From positions 1 through 50,888 of the forward strand of contig NZ_LNAM01000113.1 of NCBI RefSeq assembly GCF_001461035.1: DNA of 50,888 nt, in the 5' to 3' direction. A program made the position numbers and the translations under genes. Positions 44,344-50,888 of this stretch are shown here, one piece after another. This DNA comes from Acetivibrio ethanolgignens (GTDB lineage: Bacteria; Bacillota; Clostridia; Lachnospirales; Lachnospiraceae). The notes under the pieces were generated by a model. That model saw only the letters and a list, made by a program, of their open reading frames with translations, was not told where the DNA came from and did no database searches. Every line of letters starts with the position of its first letter. The first letter of the stretch is position 1.

Positions 44344-45843
44344 TTATTTAATGGTTTCATCGCAGAACTGTGGATACAGTGTTGTTCCCCAAATCGTGAT
44401 TTTTCTCTTACCTACCAGAGGAACATTCTTTTTATCATAAACAGTTCTCCACCATTCCCATGCTAAGCCGGTACACTCCTGTATAACGATATGCAGATTA
44501 TGTGCATTCCCAGGAATTTCTATTGTTTCGCTCCAATGGGAAGTTAAATTCCAGCCATTCTTATGCCATGATTTATGCTCCCATACTTCCTTTCCATCTT
44601 TATCATAGCTTAATTCATCCCAATCAACATAAAAACGTGCAACATAGCCTCCGGAATGATCCAATGTAAGAAAACTGTTATCGTATGATGTTGATGTTGT
44701 CTGAACATACTCTGAGTAACTGGAAATTGCAGCCGGAGCATTATCCCTCATAAAGTGGGTGGAATAAGAAATTGGTACACCTGGATTGGATCTACTATAA
44801 CGAGCTCCTTCTTGAATGATTTTTTTCAAATCATCAATTTTACCACTAATAACCTGACTGGCTCCTCCTGCATCTCCACCAAAAATAACTGCACTAAAGG
44901 ATGTATTCTTTAAAATATCCTGATACTCTGTATTATTACTAATATCTGCACCCTTAATTACGGCATCAAAAGCCCCCTGTACCTGTGTACTCTTGCTATC
45001 TGTTTCTAATTTAATGTACATAGAACGACCATAAGAAACATTAGAAACATAAACAGGTGGTGTGCTGCTGTTCAGCCCTTTTTTGCGTAATTGCTCTGCT
45101 GTAACAGATTCCTTAAAAAATTCATGTGGATAGTTTGGCGTATCAACACTTACTGTGTAATAAATCTGTTTGAAATTTACAATCTGAATCTGCTTTTCTC
45201 CGGAGTGTACAGCTTCAAAATTGATGTTTAATGGTACAATCAGCTTTTCAAATGAAGCACCAAATTTAGTCTTTAGCTGTGACTTGCTATATACCATTGT
45301 TTCGTTATACTGCAGCTTTGCAGGTATGTTTGCATAATCGGATGCATAAGTCTTATTCCATTTTGCCAGAAGATTATTAATAGCACTGTCTACACTACTT
45401 TTGGCAGGAGATTCTACTTTTATATAGCTGTCATTATTTTCCATACCCGGCAAATCAATGCTTAAAGTCAATTCCCCCCTTGGAACAGCTACTATAGTCG
45501 GACTGTTATCGACTAGTCCCTTATCAGCCTTTAAAATTGCTCCGGCATATATACTGGAACCATTGAAATCTATAACAGAAATATCTGCACTATTATTGGA
45601 AATACTTTTCTTTTCCCTTTGCACCACAATATATTTTCCATTTTGAGTGTTGCCACTTGTCACTGGTACATTGGTTAACGTTTCACCCGTTTGTGTCAGA
45701 ACATCCTGATTATTATACTCCAGTCCGTAGATGAACTCATCTATATCATTTCCCGTTTCTGCCAGAATCTGAGTCGGTGTCATACTTAGCAAAGATATTG
45801 CCAAAAGAGCTGAAGATACTATTCTAAAAAATTTTTTTCCCAT
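44344..45843 (-). CDS. cholesterol-dependent cytolysin (thiol-activated cytolysin)
   Basis: A 499-residue secreted pore-forming toxin of the perfringolysin/pneumolysin family, which oligomerises on cholesterol-containing membranes. A signal peptide (residues 1-28, KKFFRIVSSALLAISLLS, cleavage near ILA-E) indicates export. Domains 1-3 follow, with the family's IVVQREKKSI, DISVIDFNGSSIYAGA and GGDAGGASQVISGKIDDL. Domain 4 begins around LDHSGGYVARFYVDWDE and contains the canonical undecapeptide ECTGLAWEWWR (456-466) and the cholesterol-recognition Thr-Leu pair in GTTLYPQ (488-489). Length and motifs look complete. The start is the ATG at 45843 with AAGGAG seven bases upstream. It is preceded by a leader ORF and a palindrome. 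Confidence 0.93.
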   Translation of the reverse strand: MGKKFFRIVSSALLAISLLSMTPTQILAETGNDIDEFIYGLEYNNQDVLTQTGETLTNVPVTSGNTQNGKYIVVQREKKSISNNSADISVIDFNGSSIYAGAILKADKGLVDNSPTIVAVPRGELTLSIDLPGMENNDSYIKVESPAKSSVDSAINNLLAKWNKTYASDYANIPAKLQYNETMVYSKSQLKTKFGASFEKLIVPLNINFEAVHSGEKQIQIVNFKQIYYTVSVDTPNYPHEFFKESVTAEQLRKKGLNSSTPPVYVSNVSYGRSMYIKLETDSKSTQVQGAFDAVIKGADISNNTEYQDILKNTSFSAVIFGGDAGGASQVISGKIDDLKKIIQEGARYSRSNPGVPISYSTHFMRDNAPAAISSYSEYVQTTSTSYDNSFLTLDHSGGYVARFYVDWDELSYDKDGKEVWEHKSWHKNGWNLTSHWSETIEIPGNAHNLHIVIQECTGLAWEWWRTVYDKKNVPLVGKRKITIWGTTLYPQFCDETIK

Positions 45844-45898
45844 AACATAACTCCTTCCCTTCCTGTTATTCAAATACTAAATATACTACAAATCATCG

Positions 45899-45958
45899 TC
45901 ACCTATACAATTCTTTTTCAGCCTCCATCTCCTTTCCTTTCAATTTAACAAATTGCAT
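45899..45958 (-). CDS. 19-residue leader ORF upstream of the cytolysin
   Basis: A reading frame of 20 codons runs from ATG at 45958 to TGA at 45899, with a strong GGGGGAG seven bases upstream. The peptide begins MQFVKLKGKEMEAEKELYR: charged, helical and not hydrophobic, so it does not resemble the short hydrophobic pheromones of Rgg systems. It ends 55 bases before the cytolysin start and could be a regulatory leader, or the residue of a truncated gene. It is too short to rule out chance, but the ribosome site is better than that of several real genes here. Confidence 0.4.
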   Translation of the reverse strand: MQFVKLKGKEMEAEKELYR

Positions 45959-45992
45959 CCCAAAACTCCCCCTTTCTGCGGTTGTATTGACA

Positions 45993-46016
45993 CACGAAAG
46001 TAAATTGACTTTCATG
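45993..46016. promoter_or_regulatory. inverted repeat upstream of the cytolysin, possible operator
   Basis: CACGAAAGT and ACTTTCATG flank AAATTG, forming 9-bp arms with one mismatch in 24 bp. It lies about 150 bases upstream of the cytolysin start and 35 bases before the leader ORF, just beyond the stop of ung. No clear sigma-A promoter was found nearby. The best candidate further down is TTGTAT/TAGTAT with 16-base spacing, close to the cytolysin gene. Confidence 0.45.
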
Positions 46017-46029
46017 ATTGTCATATCAT

Positions 46030-46728
46030 TTAAGCATCAAGCATACTACCATCGGATATATTTGGAATCTGCCAGTCAATTGGCTCTAGCCTATGCTCCT
46101 GCAAAAAGGCATTTGCCTGACTGAAATGCCGGCATCCAAAAAATCCACGGTACGCCGATAGCGGGCTTGGATGTGGTGCTTTTAAAATCAAATGCTTGGG
46201 ATTTGTAAGCATTTGTATTTTACCTTGAGCTGGTCTTCCCCACAGCATATACACAATCGGCCGATCCTGGGCATTAACAGCCTGAATTACTGCATCTGTA
46301 AACTGTTCCCAACCCTTTCCCTGGTGCGAGGCAGCCTGATGAGCCCGTACCGTTAAAACAGTATTCAACATAAGTACACCCTGATCAGCCCATTTTTTTA
46401 AATAACCATTGTCTGGTATATAGCATCCCAGGTCGTCATGAAGCTCTTTATAAATATTTTCCAGAGAAGGTGGTGTCTCTACCTCCGGCTTTACAGAAAA
46501 ACAAAGGCCGTGTGCCTGTCCCACATTATGATACGGATCCTGTCCCAAAATTACTACCTTTACCTTACTTAAAGGTGTAAAATGAAATGCATTAAATATA
46601 TCATCTGCATTTGGATAGATTATATAATGGCTGTATTCCTCCTTAACAAACTGAAACAATTCTCTATAGTAGGGCTTACTAAACTCTCCACTGATAGCCT
46701 CCAGCCAGTCATTTTCAATCGCTCCCAT
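46030..46728 (-). CDS. ung: uracil-DNA glycosylase (family 1)
   Basis: Removes uracil from DNA, starting base excision repair. The 232-residue enzyme has the water-activating motif VVILGQDPYHNVGQAHGL and the DNA-intercalation loop HPSPLSAYRGFFGCRHFS, both typical of family 1. Full length. GAGGAG lies seven bases before the ATG. It follows hisF by 14 bases, so it may be expressed with hisHF. The cytolysin gene with its leader starts beyond its stop codon. Confidence 0.97.
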   Translation of the reverse strand: MGAIENDWLEAISGEFSKPYYRELFQFVKEEYSHYIIYPNADDIFNAFHFTPLSKVKVVILGQDPYHNVGQAHGLCFSVKPEVETPPSLENIYKELHDDLGCYIPDNGYLKKWADQGVLMLNTVLTVRAHQAASHQGKGWEQFTDAVIQAVNAQDRPIVYMLWGRPAQGKIQMLTNPKHLILKAPHPSPLSAYRGFFGCRHFSQANAFLQEHRLEPIDWQIPNISDGSMLDA

Positions 46729-46742
46729 GAGAATACTCCTCT

Positions 46743-47504
46743 CTATAATCGTACACTGATTCCTTTTTCTCTCAGATAACTTTTTACTTCCTTTATCTCC
46801 AATTCTTTATAATGAAATAAAGAAGCCGCCAGTGCAGCATCGGCTTTTCCTTCTGTCAGAGCCGTATAAAAGTCCTCCATTTTTCCTGCACCACCAGACG
46901 CGATTACCGGTATAGAAACAGCTTCTGATACTGCTCTTGTCAAGGCAAGGTCATACCCTTCCTTCGTTCCGTCACAGTCCATACTGGTCAAAAGAATCTC
47001 TCCTGCCCCCAGCTCACAGGCCTTTTTTGCCCATTCAATGGCATCTATTCCCATATCAATTCTTCCACCATTCTTATAAACATTCCAGCCGGTTCCATCT
47101 TCTCTTTTTTTTGCATCCATGGCAACAACCACACACTGGCTTCCAAATTTTTGTGCTGCCTCAGAAATTAGCTTTGGATTATCAATCGCAGCTGAATTGA
47201 CAGCTATTTTATCAGCACCCTCTCTGAGAAGCACCTTAAAATCCTCAACTGTCCGTATTCCACCTCCTACGGTAAATGGAATAAACACCGTCTCAGCTAC
47301 CTTTTTTACCATATCCAGCCGGATGGCTCTGGCATCTGAAGATGCTGTAATATCCAAAAATACCAGCTCATCTGCTCCAGCCACGTCATAGGCTTTTGCT
47401 ATCTCCACCGGATCTCCTGCATCCTTTAAATCAACAAAGTTTACACCCTTTACCACACGTCCCTCATGGACATCCAAGCAAGGTATAATTCGTTTTGTAA
47501 ACAT
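46743..47504 (-). CDS. hisF: imidazole glycerol phosphate synthase subunit HisF
   Basis: The cyclase half of IGP synthase. It uses ammonia from HisH to make imidazole glycerol phosphate and AICAR in histidine biosynthesis. The 253-residue beta-alpha barrel opens [19 protein letters not shown] (catalytic Asp11-type residue in CLDV). It shows [15 protein letters not shown] and the phosphate-binding [13 protein letters not shown]. It lies ten bases downstream of hisH. Other his genes are not in the window. Confidence 0.97.
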   Translation of the reverse strand: MFTKRIIPCLDVHEGRVVKGVNFVDLKDAGDPVEIAKAYDVAGADELVFLDITASSDARAIRLDMVKKVAETVFIPFTVGGGIRTVEDFKVLLREGADKIAVNSAAIDNPKLISEAAQKFGSQCVVVAMDAKKREDGTGWNVYKNGGRIDMGIDAIEWAKKACELGAGEILLTSMDCDGTKEGYDLALTRAVSEAVSIPVIASGGAGKMEDFYTALTEGKADAALAASLFHYKELEIKEVKSYLREKGISVRL

Positions 47505-47513
47505 TTTTTTCTC

Positions 47514-48119
47514 CTATAAATGAACAAAATTATCCAGTATCTTAAGTCCCGCTTCACCACTCTTTTCCGGATGAAACTGACAGGCAAAAAGATTTCCCTT
47601 TTCAATCGAAGCATGGATGGTAACTCCGTATTCTGTAGTAGCGGCTACATCCTCCATATTCTTTGCCTTTAAATAGTAAGAATGTACAAAGTAGACGTAA
47701 GGCTCTTCTTCCATTCCTTTAAAAAGTCTGGCTCCCGGTGTTACTTTTATGGAATTCCAACCCATATGGGGAATTTTAAGTCCTTCTCTCTCTGGAATAC
47801 GATAAATACCTCCTTCTAATATAGATAACCCCTTTACACCTTCTGCTTCCTTACTAAAGGGGAACAAAAGCTGCAAGCCAAGGCAAATTCCTAAAAAAGG
47901 TGTACCAGAACCGGCCACCTCTTTTAGAGTATTAGCTAAGTCAAATTTTTTAAGCTTATCCATTGCGTCTCCAAAGGCTCCAACCCCAGGAAGAATTACC
48001 TTATCTGCTCTCCGTATCACAGCCGGTTCCTGAGTAATCACCGGCTGTGCACCAATATATAACAGAGCCTTTTCGACACTTTTTAAATTTCCTGCATCAT
48101 AATCTACAATAGCAATCAT
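47514..48119 (-). CDS. hisH: imidazole glycerol phosphate synthase subunit HisH
   Basis: The glutaminase subunit that feeds ammonia into HisF. The 201-residue class I amidotransferase has the nucleophile elbow FLGICLGLQLLF (catalytic Cys) and the His-Glu pair in CQFHPEKSG near the C terminus. Its opening, MIAIVDYDAGNLKSVEKAL, is the HisH signature. It is followed at once by hisF. It begins 15 bases after the acidic membrane protein gene. Confidence 0.97.
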   Translation of the reverse strand: MIAIVDYDAGNLKSVEKALLYIGAQPVITQEPAVIRRADKVILPGVGAFGDAMDKLKKFDLANTLKEVAGSGTPFLGICLGLQLLFPFSKEAEGVKGLSILEGGIYRIPEREGLKIPHMGWNSIKVTPGARLFKGMEEEPYVYFVHSYYLKAKNMEDVAATTEYGVTIHASIEKGNLFACQFHPEKSGEAGLKILDNFVHL

Positions 48120-48133
48120 TTGAGCTCTCCTGT

Positions 48134-49804
48134 TTATTCTACTTCTGCTTTTTTAATTACAAGTCTGCTGTACTCTTCCTGATCTCCAGCTTCCATAATC
48201 TGGTAAGCTTCTTCTTCAGATATTTGGTACATTTCCCTGAGCTCGCCTAAAATCTGCCCTTTGACATAATCCATATCACTTTTTATGCCAAGCTCCTTTG
48301 CATAAGAAATATATTCTTCATAACGTTTTAATCCCTTTAAAAGAGAATCCAATGCTTCCGGATACATTCTCAGACCATAATAATTATTATAAGAATTTAA
48401 CTGCTTATTTACATACATAACCGTTATAATCTTATCATAAATTTCCTGATCATCTTCTTTTATCTCTACGCCACGCACTTCATCATAGGCTTCATTATAC
48501 CTTTGTATTCCAAAATACTCTGTAGCCTTCGCAATACTTCGGTGGTAGGAAAAGCCTTTTCCACCTAAAATAATACCAGCAGCAACCAATCCAAAGAAAA
48601 CAAAAACGATAGTAGCACCAGCCCGGTTAATTCGGCCTTCATCAACCTCTTCTTCTCTGGCCTGCGTTTCCTTTTTCTTCCGCTTTAGCTCTTCCTTTTC
48701 TTTCTTTTTTGCTTCCTTTATCTTTTTAGCCTCATCCTGTTTTTCCTTCTTTTCCTGAGCCTTCAGCTTTTTCTCTTCTTCCAGCTCTTCCTTCGTCTTT
48801 TTAGGCTTTTTCTTTTTTTCTTTTGCTTCCTGTTTCTTCTTTGCTTTTTCATCATGCACATTGCCAAAAAGCTTTTGGAAAATAGACACCTTGCCCTTAT
48901 TCTCTTTTGCTGGCTCCTGTTCTTCCTTCAAATCGGCCAGACTATTATCTAAATCCACAGCTTCCGAACCCATATCCAAGGTAAGGTCTGATAATTTCTC
49001 CTGAGAAGCATCTGTTTCAGTTAAATCCTCCAGATCACCCATGTCATTTAGCATTGCATCCAAAGAAAAAATATCGTCTGCATTATTATCCTGAGACTCT
49101 GCTTCTCCGTCCTCTCCCTCAGGCACTGCGGCAAAATCAGTATCTGACAGCAGACTTAATAAATCATCAATATCACTGTTTTCATTTTCTAGACTATCTG
49201 TCTCGTTTACCTCTTCTTGGGTTAAAGAATTCATTAATGCATCTAAATCTTCCATATTTTCGGATTCCATTCCTTCTGTTACATTTTCTTTTTCATTCTT
49301 TTCTTCAGTCTCTGGTATTCTGCTTTCAAGGCTTCCAAGATCATCTAAATTATCCAGAAGATTTTCTACAATATTATCCAAAGAACCCTCAGCTTTTGGA
49401 GTTTTCTCTTCATCAGCTTCTGCTTCATTCTCCATTTCCGATATCTTTGGTACTATTACCTCTGCTTCTGGCTCTGTGGCCTCTATTTCTGCCTCCATAG
49501 CCTCCAAGCTTTCCTCTTCTGTACTTTCGAAATTCCAGTCATCATTCTTTTCTTCCTGAAAGTCATCAAAATTAATATCGCCAAAGGACATCCCTTCTTC
49601 ATCAAAAGAGATGTCATCCCAGCTAAAATCTTCTGTCTCCTCCAATCCTTCATCCAATAGCTCCGGATTATCAAAGACTTCTTCAATTTCGGTACTTGTA
49701 CTTTTCTGTTCACCTTTTTTAGCATAATTATCATAATTAACAGGATGATTATTGACTTCCTTTAATAAATCATCCAAATAGTACTCATCTTTTTTCTGAC
49801 TCAT
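48134..49804 (-). CDS. acidic single-pass membrane protein of unknown function (556 aa)
   Basis: An unrecognised protein in three parts. Residues 1-300 are extremely acidic and low in complexity, with recurring leucine-rich motifs such as MEDLDALMNSLTQEEV and DIDDLLSLLSD. Residues about 305-395 are a lysine/glutamate coiled coil. One membrane helix (about 403-422, TIVFVFFGLVAAGIILGG) leads to a helical, tetratricopeptide-like C-terminal domain (about 430-556). The cytoplasmic part is the N-terminal one if the helix is a single pass. It lies between cheV and hisH, with a terminator separating it from cheV. Confidence 0.75.
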   Translation of the reverse strand: MSQKKDEYYLDDLLKEVNNHPVNYDNYAKKGEQKSTSTEIEEVFDNPELLDEGLEETEDFSWDDISFDEEGMSFGDINFDDFQEEKNDDWNFESTEEESLEAMEAEIEATEPEAEVIVPKISEMENEAEADEEKTPKAEGSLDNIVENLLDNLDDLGSLESRIPETEEKNEKENVTEGMESENMEDLDALMNSLTQEEVNETDSLENENSDIDDLLSLLSDTDFAAVPEGEDGEAESQDNNADDIFSLDAMLNDMGDLEDLTETDASQEKLSDLTLDMGSEAVDLDNSLADLKEEQEPAKENKGKVSIFQKLFGNVHDEKAKKKQEAKEKKKKPKKTKEELEEEKKLKAQEKKEKQDEAKKIKEAKKKEKEELKRKKKETQAREEEVDEGRINRAGATIVFVFFGLVAAGIILGGKGFSYHRSIAKATEYFGIQRYNEAYDEVRGVEIKEDDQEIYDKIITVMYVNKQLNSYNNYYGLRMYPEALDSLLKGLKRYEEYISYAKELGIKSDMDYVKGQILGELREMYQISEEEAYQIMEAGDQEEYSRLVIKKAEVE

Positions 49805-49823
49805 TCCAAGTACCTCCTTCCTT

Positions 49824-49850
49824 TAAAAAAATGCCCCAAGAAACAGGGGC
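49824..49850 (-). terminator. cheV terminator
   Basis: GCCCC (49833-49837) and GGGGC (49846-49850) enclose an eight-base loop. The minus transcript continues ATTTTTTT. Confidence 0.85.
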
Positions 49851-49863
49851 GTTTTTTATTTTT

Positions 49864-50772
49864 CTATGCTTGCTCTTCTAAAAGCTTATCAATGGCTTCA
49901 ACCAATTTTCCAATTTCAGGCTTGGAAAGCTGTGCATCAGCACCCAAGGATTCTCCTTTTTTACGCATCTCTTCATTAACCAGCGAAGAGAAAATTACCA
50001 CTGGAATTGCCATTAACGTTTCATCACTTTTAATCAGCTTAGTCAATCTATGACCATCCATCTGCGGCATTTCAATATCAGTAATAACACAAGCAACTTT
50101 TTCATTAATCTTTCCTGCTTCTTTGTAATCCTGTAGCTTGTCCCATGCCTCTGCTCCATTATTACACATGGTAAGATTATTATATCCCGCCTTAAACAGA
50201 CAATCAGAAATCAGCTTACTTAATAGTGCAGAATCCTCAGCAATCAGGATAGGGGAATTATTTCTCGCTCTTGCTCCCATACGGTCAATATCTGAGGTCT
50301 TCAATCCAGTCTCAGGACTAATATCAGAAACAATCTTCTCAAAGTCAAGAATAACAATCAGCTTGTCATTTAACCGGATAATACCTGTTGCAACGCCTTC
50401 ATCATTCGTATTAATTGTGCTGTCCGGTCTTACTATATCAGCCCAGGAAACACGGTTAATTCCTACAACTCCATGTACATGAAACGCCGTATTCAGCTTA
50501 TTAAAGTTGGTTACAATATACATATCCTGGCTGGTGTCTGGTGACGGCATCAAATTCAGATACTTTTCCAAATTAATGATTGAAATAATCTCATCACGAG
50601 GCATAAAAATGCCCTCTACACAGGGATGAGCATTTGGAATAGGAGTTGGCACCTTATATGGCAATATTTCCTTAATCTTAGCCACATTAATTCCATAATA
50701 ATTATTTCCAACCTTAAATTCTAATATCTCTAGTTCATTTGTTCCGCTTTCCAATAAAATTCCAGTATCCAT
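49864..50772 (-). CDS. cheV: chemotaxis coupling protein CheV (CheW-REC)
   Basis: CheV couples chemoreceptors to the CheA kinase and adapts by being phosphorylated. The CheW-like domain (about residues 12-160) includes LEILEFKVGNNYYGINVAKI and is followed by a response-regulator receiver domain (about 180-300). The receiver has the phospho-acceptor in CVITDIEMPQMDG and the conserved lysine in LSKPEIGKL. The start is the ATG at 50772 (MDTGILLESG), with AGGAGG ten bases upstream. The ATG at 50811 has no support. It indicates a chemotactic, probably motile, cell. No other che or flagellar genes lie in this window. Confidence 0.94.
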   Translation of the reverse strand: MDTGILLESGTNELEILEFKVGNNYYGINVAKIKEILPYKVPTPIPNAHPCVEGIFMPRDEIISIINLEKYLNLMPSPDTSQDMYIVTNFNKLNTAFHVHGVVGINRVSWADIVRPDSTINTNDEGVATGIIRLNDKLIVILDFEKIVSDISPETGLKTSDIDRMGARARNNSPILIAEDSALLSKLISDCLFKAGYNNLTMCNNGAEAWDKLQDYKEAGKINEKVACVITDIEMPQMDGHRLTKLIKSDETLMAIPVVIFSSLVNEEMRKKGESLGADAQLSKPEIGKLVEAIDKLLEEQA

Positions 50773-50819
50773 ATCATTATATCCTCCTATCGAATAGTAG
50801 CATAAATACATCTACCACC

Positions 50820-50825
50820 ATTATA
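50820..50825 (-). promoter_or_regulatory. -10 element of cheV promoter
   Basis: TATAAT on the minus strand, with an extended TG-like context and a weak GAACTT 17 bases upstream. A sigma-D flagellar-class promoter is not apparent. Confidence 0.45.
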
Positions 50826-50888
50826 TTACACCTGAATCCGTGAAGTTCAATGCAAGTCAACCTATTAAAAGCCAGTATTTTCTAATGT

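Noticed and set aside
44344-46016. Toxin located on a mobile element
   Set aside because: No transposase, integrase, tRNA attachment site or flanking direct repeats were found around the cytolysin; the neighbours are housekeeping genes.

Overview
The window looks like chromosomal DNA of a low-to-mid G+C, spore-forming anaerobic member of the Clostridia, most likely Lachnospiraceae. This rests on gene content and order, not on a marker-gene search. Fermentative: ackA-pta and a giant (R)-2-hydroxyacyl-CoA dehydratase activase-type ATPase. Spore former: an alpha/beta-type SASP, GerW/YtfJ, YlbJ, a SpoVK-like AAA ATPase and a signal-less LysM protein. Probably chemotactic: CheV. Most genes run leftward on the minus strand in long operons. 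I see no rRNA, tRNA, CRISPR array or transposase gene.

Layout. 1-2050: a visibly A+T-rich accessory patch with four small minus-strand genes of unknown function, facing a small XRE repressor across a promoter covered by a 30-bp palindrome. 2135-3300: a lone HipA-like kinase with a TTG start. 3413-5160: a compact redox cluster (thioredoxin, ferredoxin, NapH-like membrane Fe-S protein, Crp/Fnr regulator). 5285-16320: cyclophilin, NUDIX hydrolase, and a long operon (CmpB-like membrane protein, cardiolipin synthase, ruvA, ruvB, zapA, U32 peptidase, rodA/ftsW, penicillin-binding protein). 16349-26240: a YprB-like nuclease, Dus, rpmF, yceD, ackA, pta, tmcAL, ylbJ, an unknown coiled-coil protein, coaD and rsmD. 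This is a rearranged version of the Bacillus ylbH-ylbN/rpmF neighbourhood. A roughly 400-bp highly structured non-coding element lies between tmcAL and ylbJ. 26301-35825: SASP, SpoVK-like ATPase, recG, fakA, an Asp23 protein, rpmB, gerW, a DUF2953 protein and two unknown proteins. 35838-39438: a GT2 polyprenyl-phosphate sugar transferase, a PMT-type mannosyltransferase carrying an extra discoidin-like domain, and a rhomboid-like membrane protein without visible catalytic residues. 39447-44268: LysM protein and the 1408-residue activase. 44344-46016: a full-length cholesterol-dependent cytolysin (CDC) with its own leader ORF and palindrome. 46030-50830: ung, hisF, hisH, an acidic single-pass membrane protein and cheV.

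The most striking items are the intact CDC set among housekeeping genes, the large inverted-repeat element at 23049-23453, the repressor/operator-controlled accessory operon at the left end, and a hairpin between the ribosome binding site and the start codon of the activase gene. Several genes (hipA-like, zapA, pta and a 46-residue membrane protein) appear to start at TTG. In three cases the promoter position or the Shine-Dalgarno spacing decides the start. Promoters and terminators were read by eye against consensus; none has been tested.
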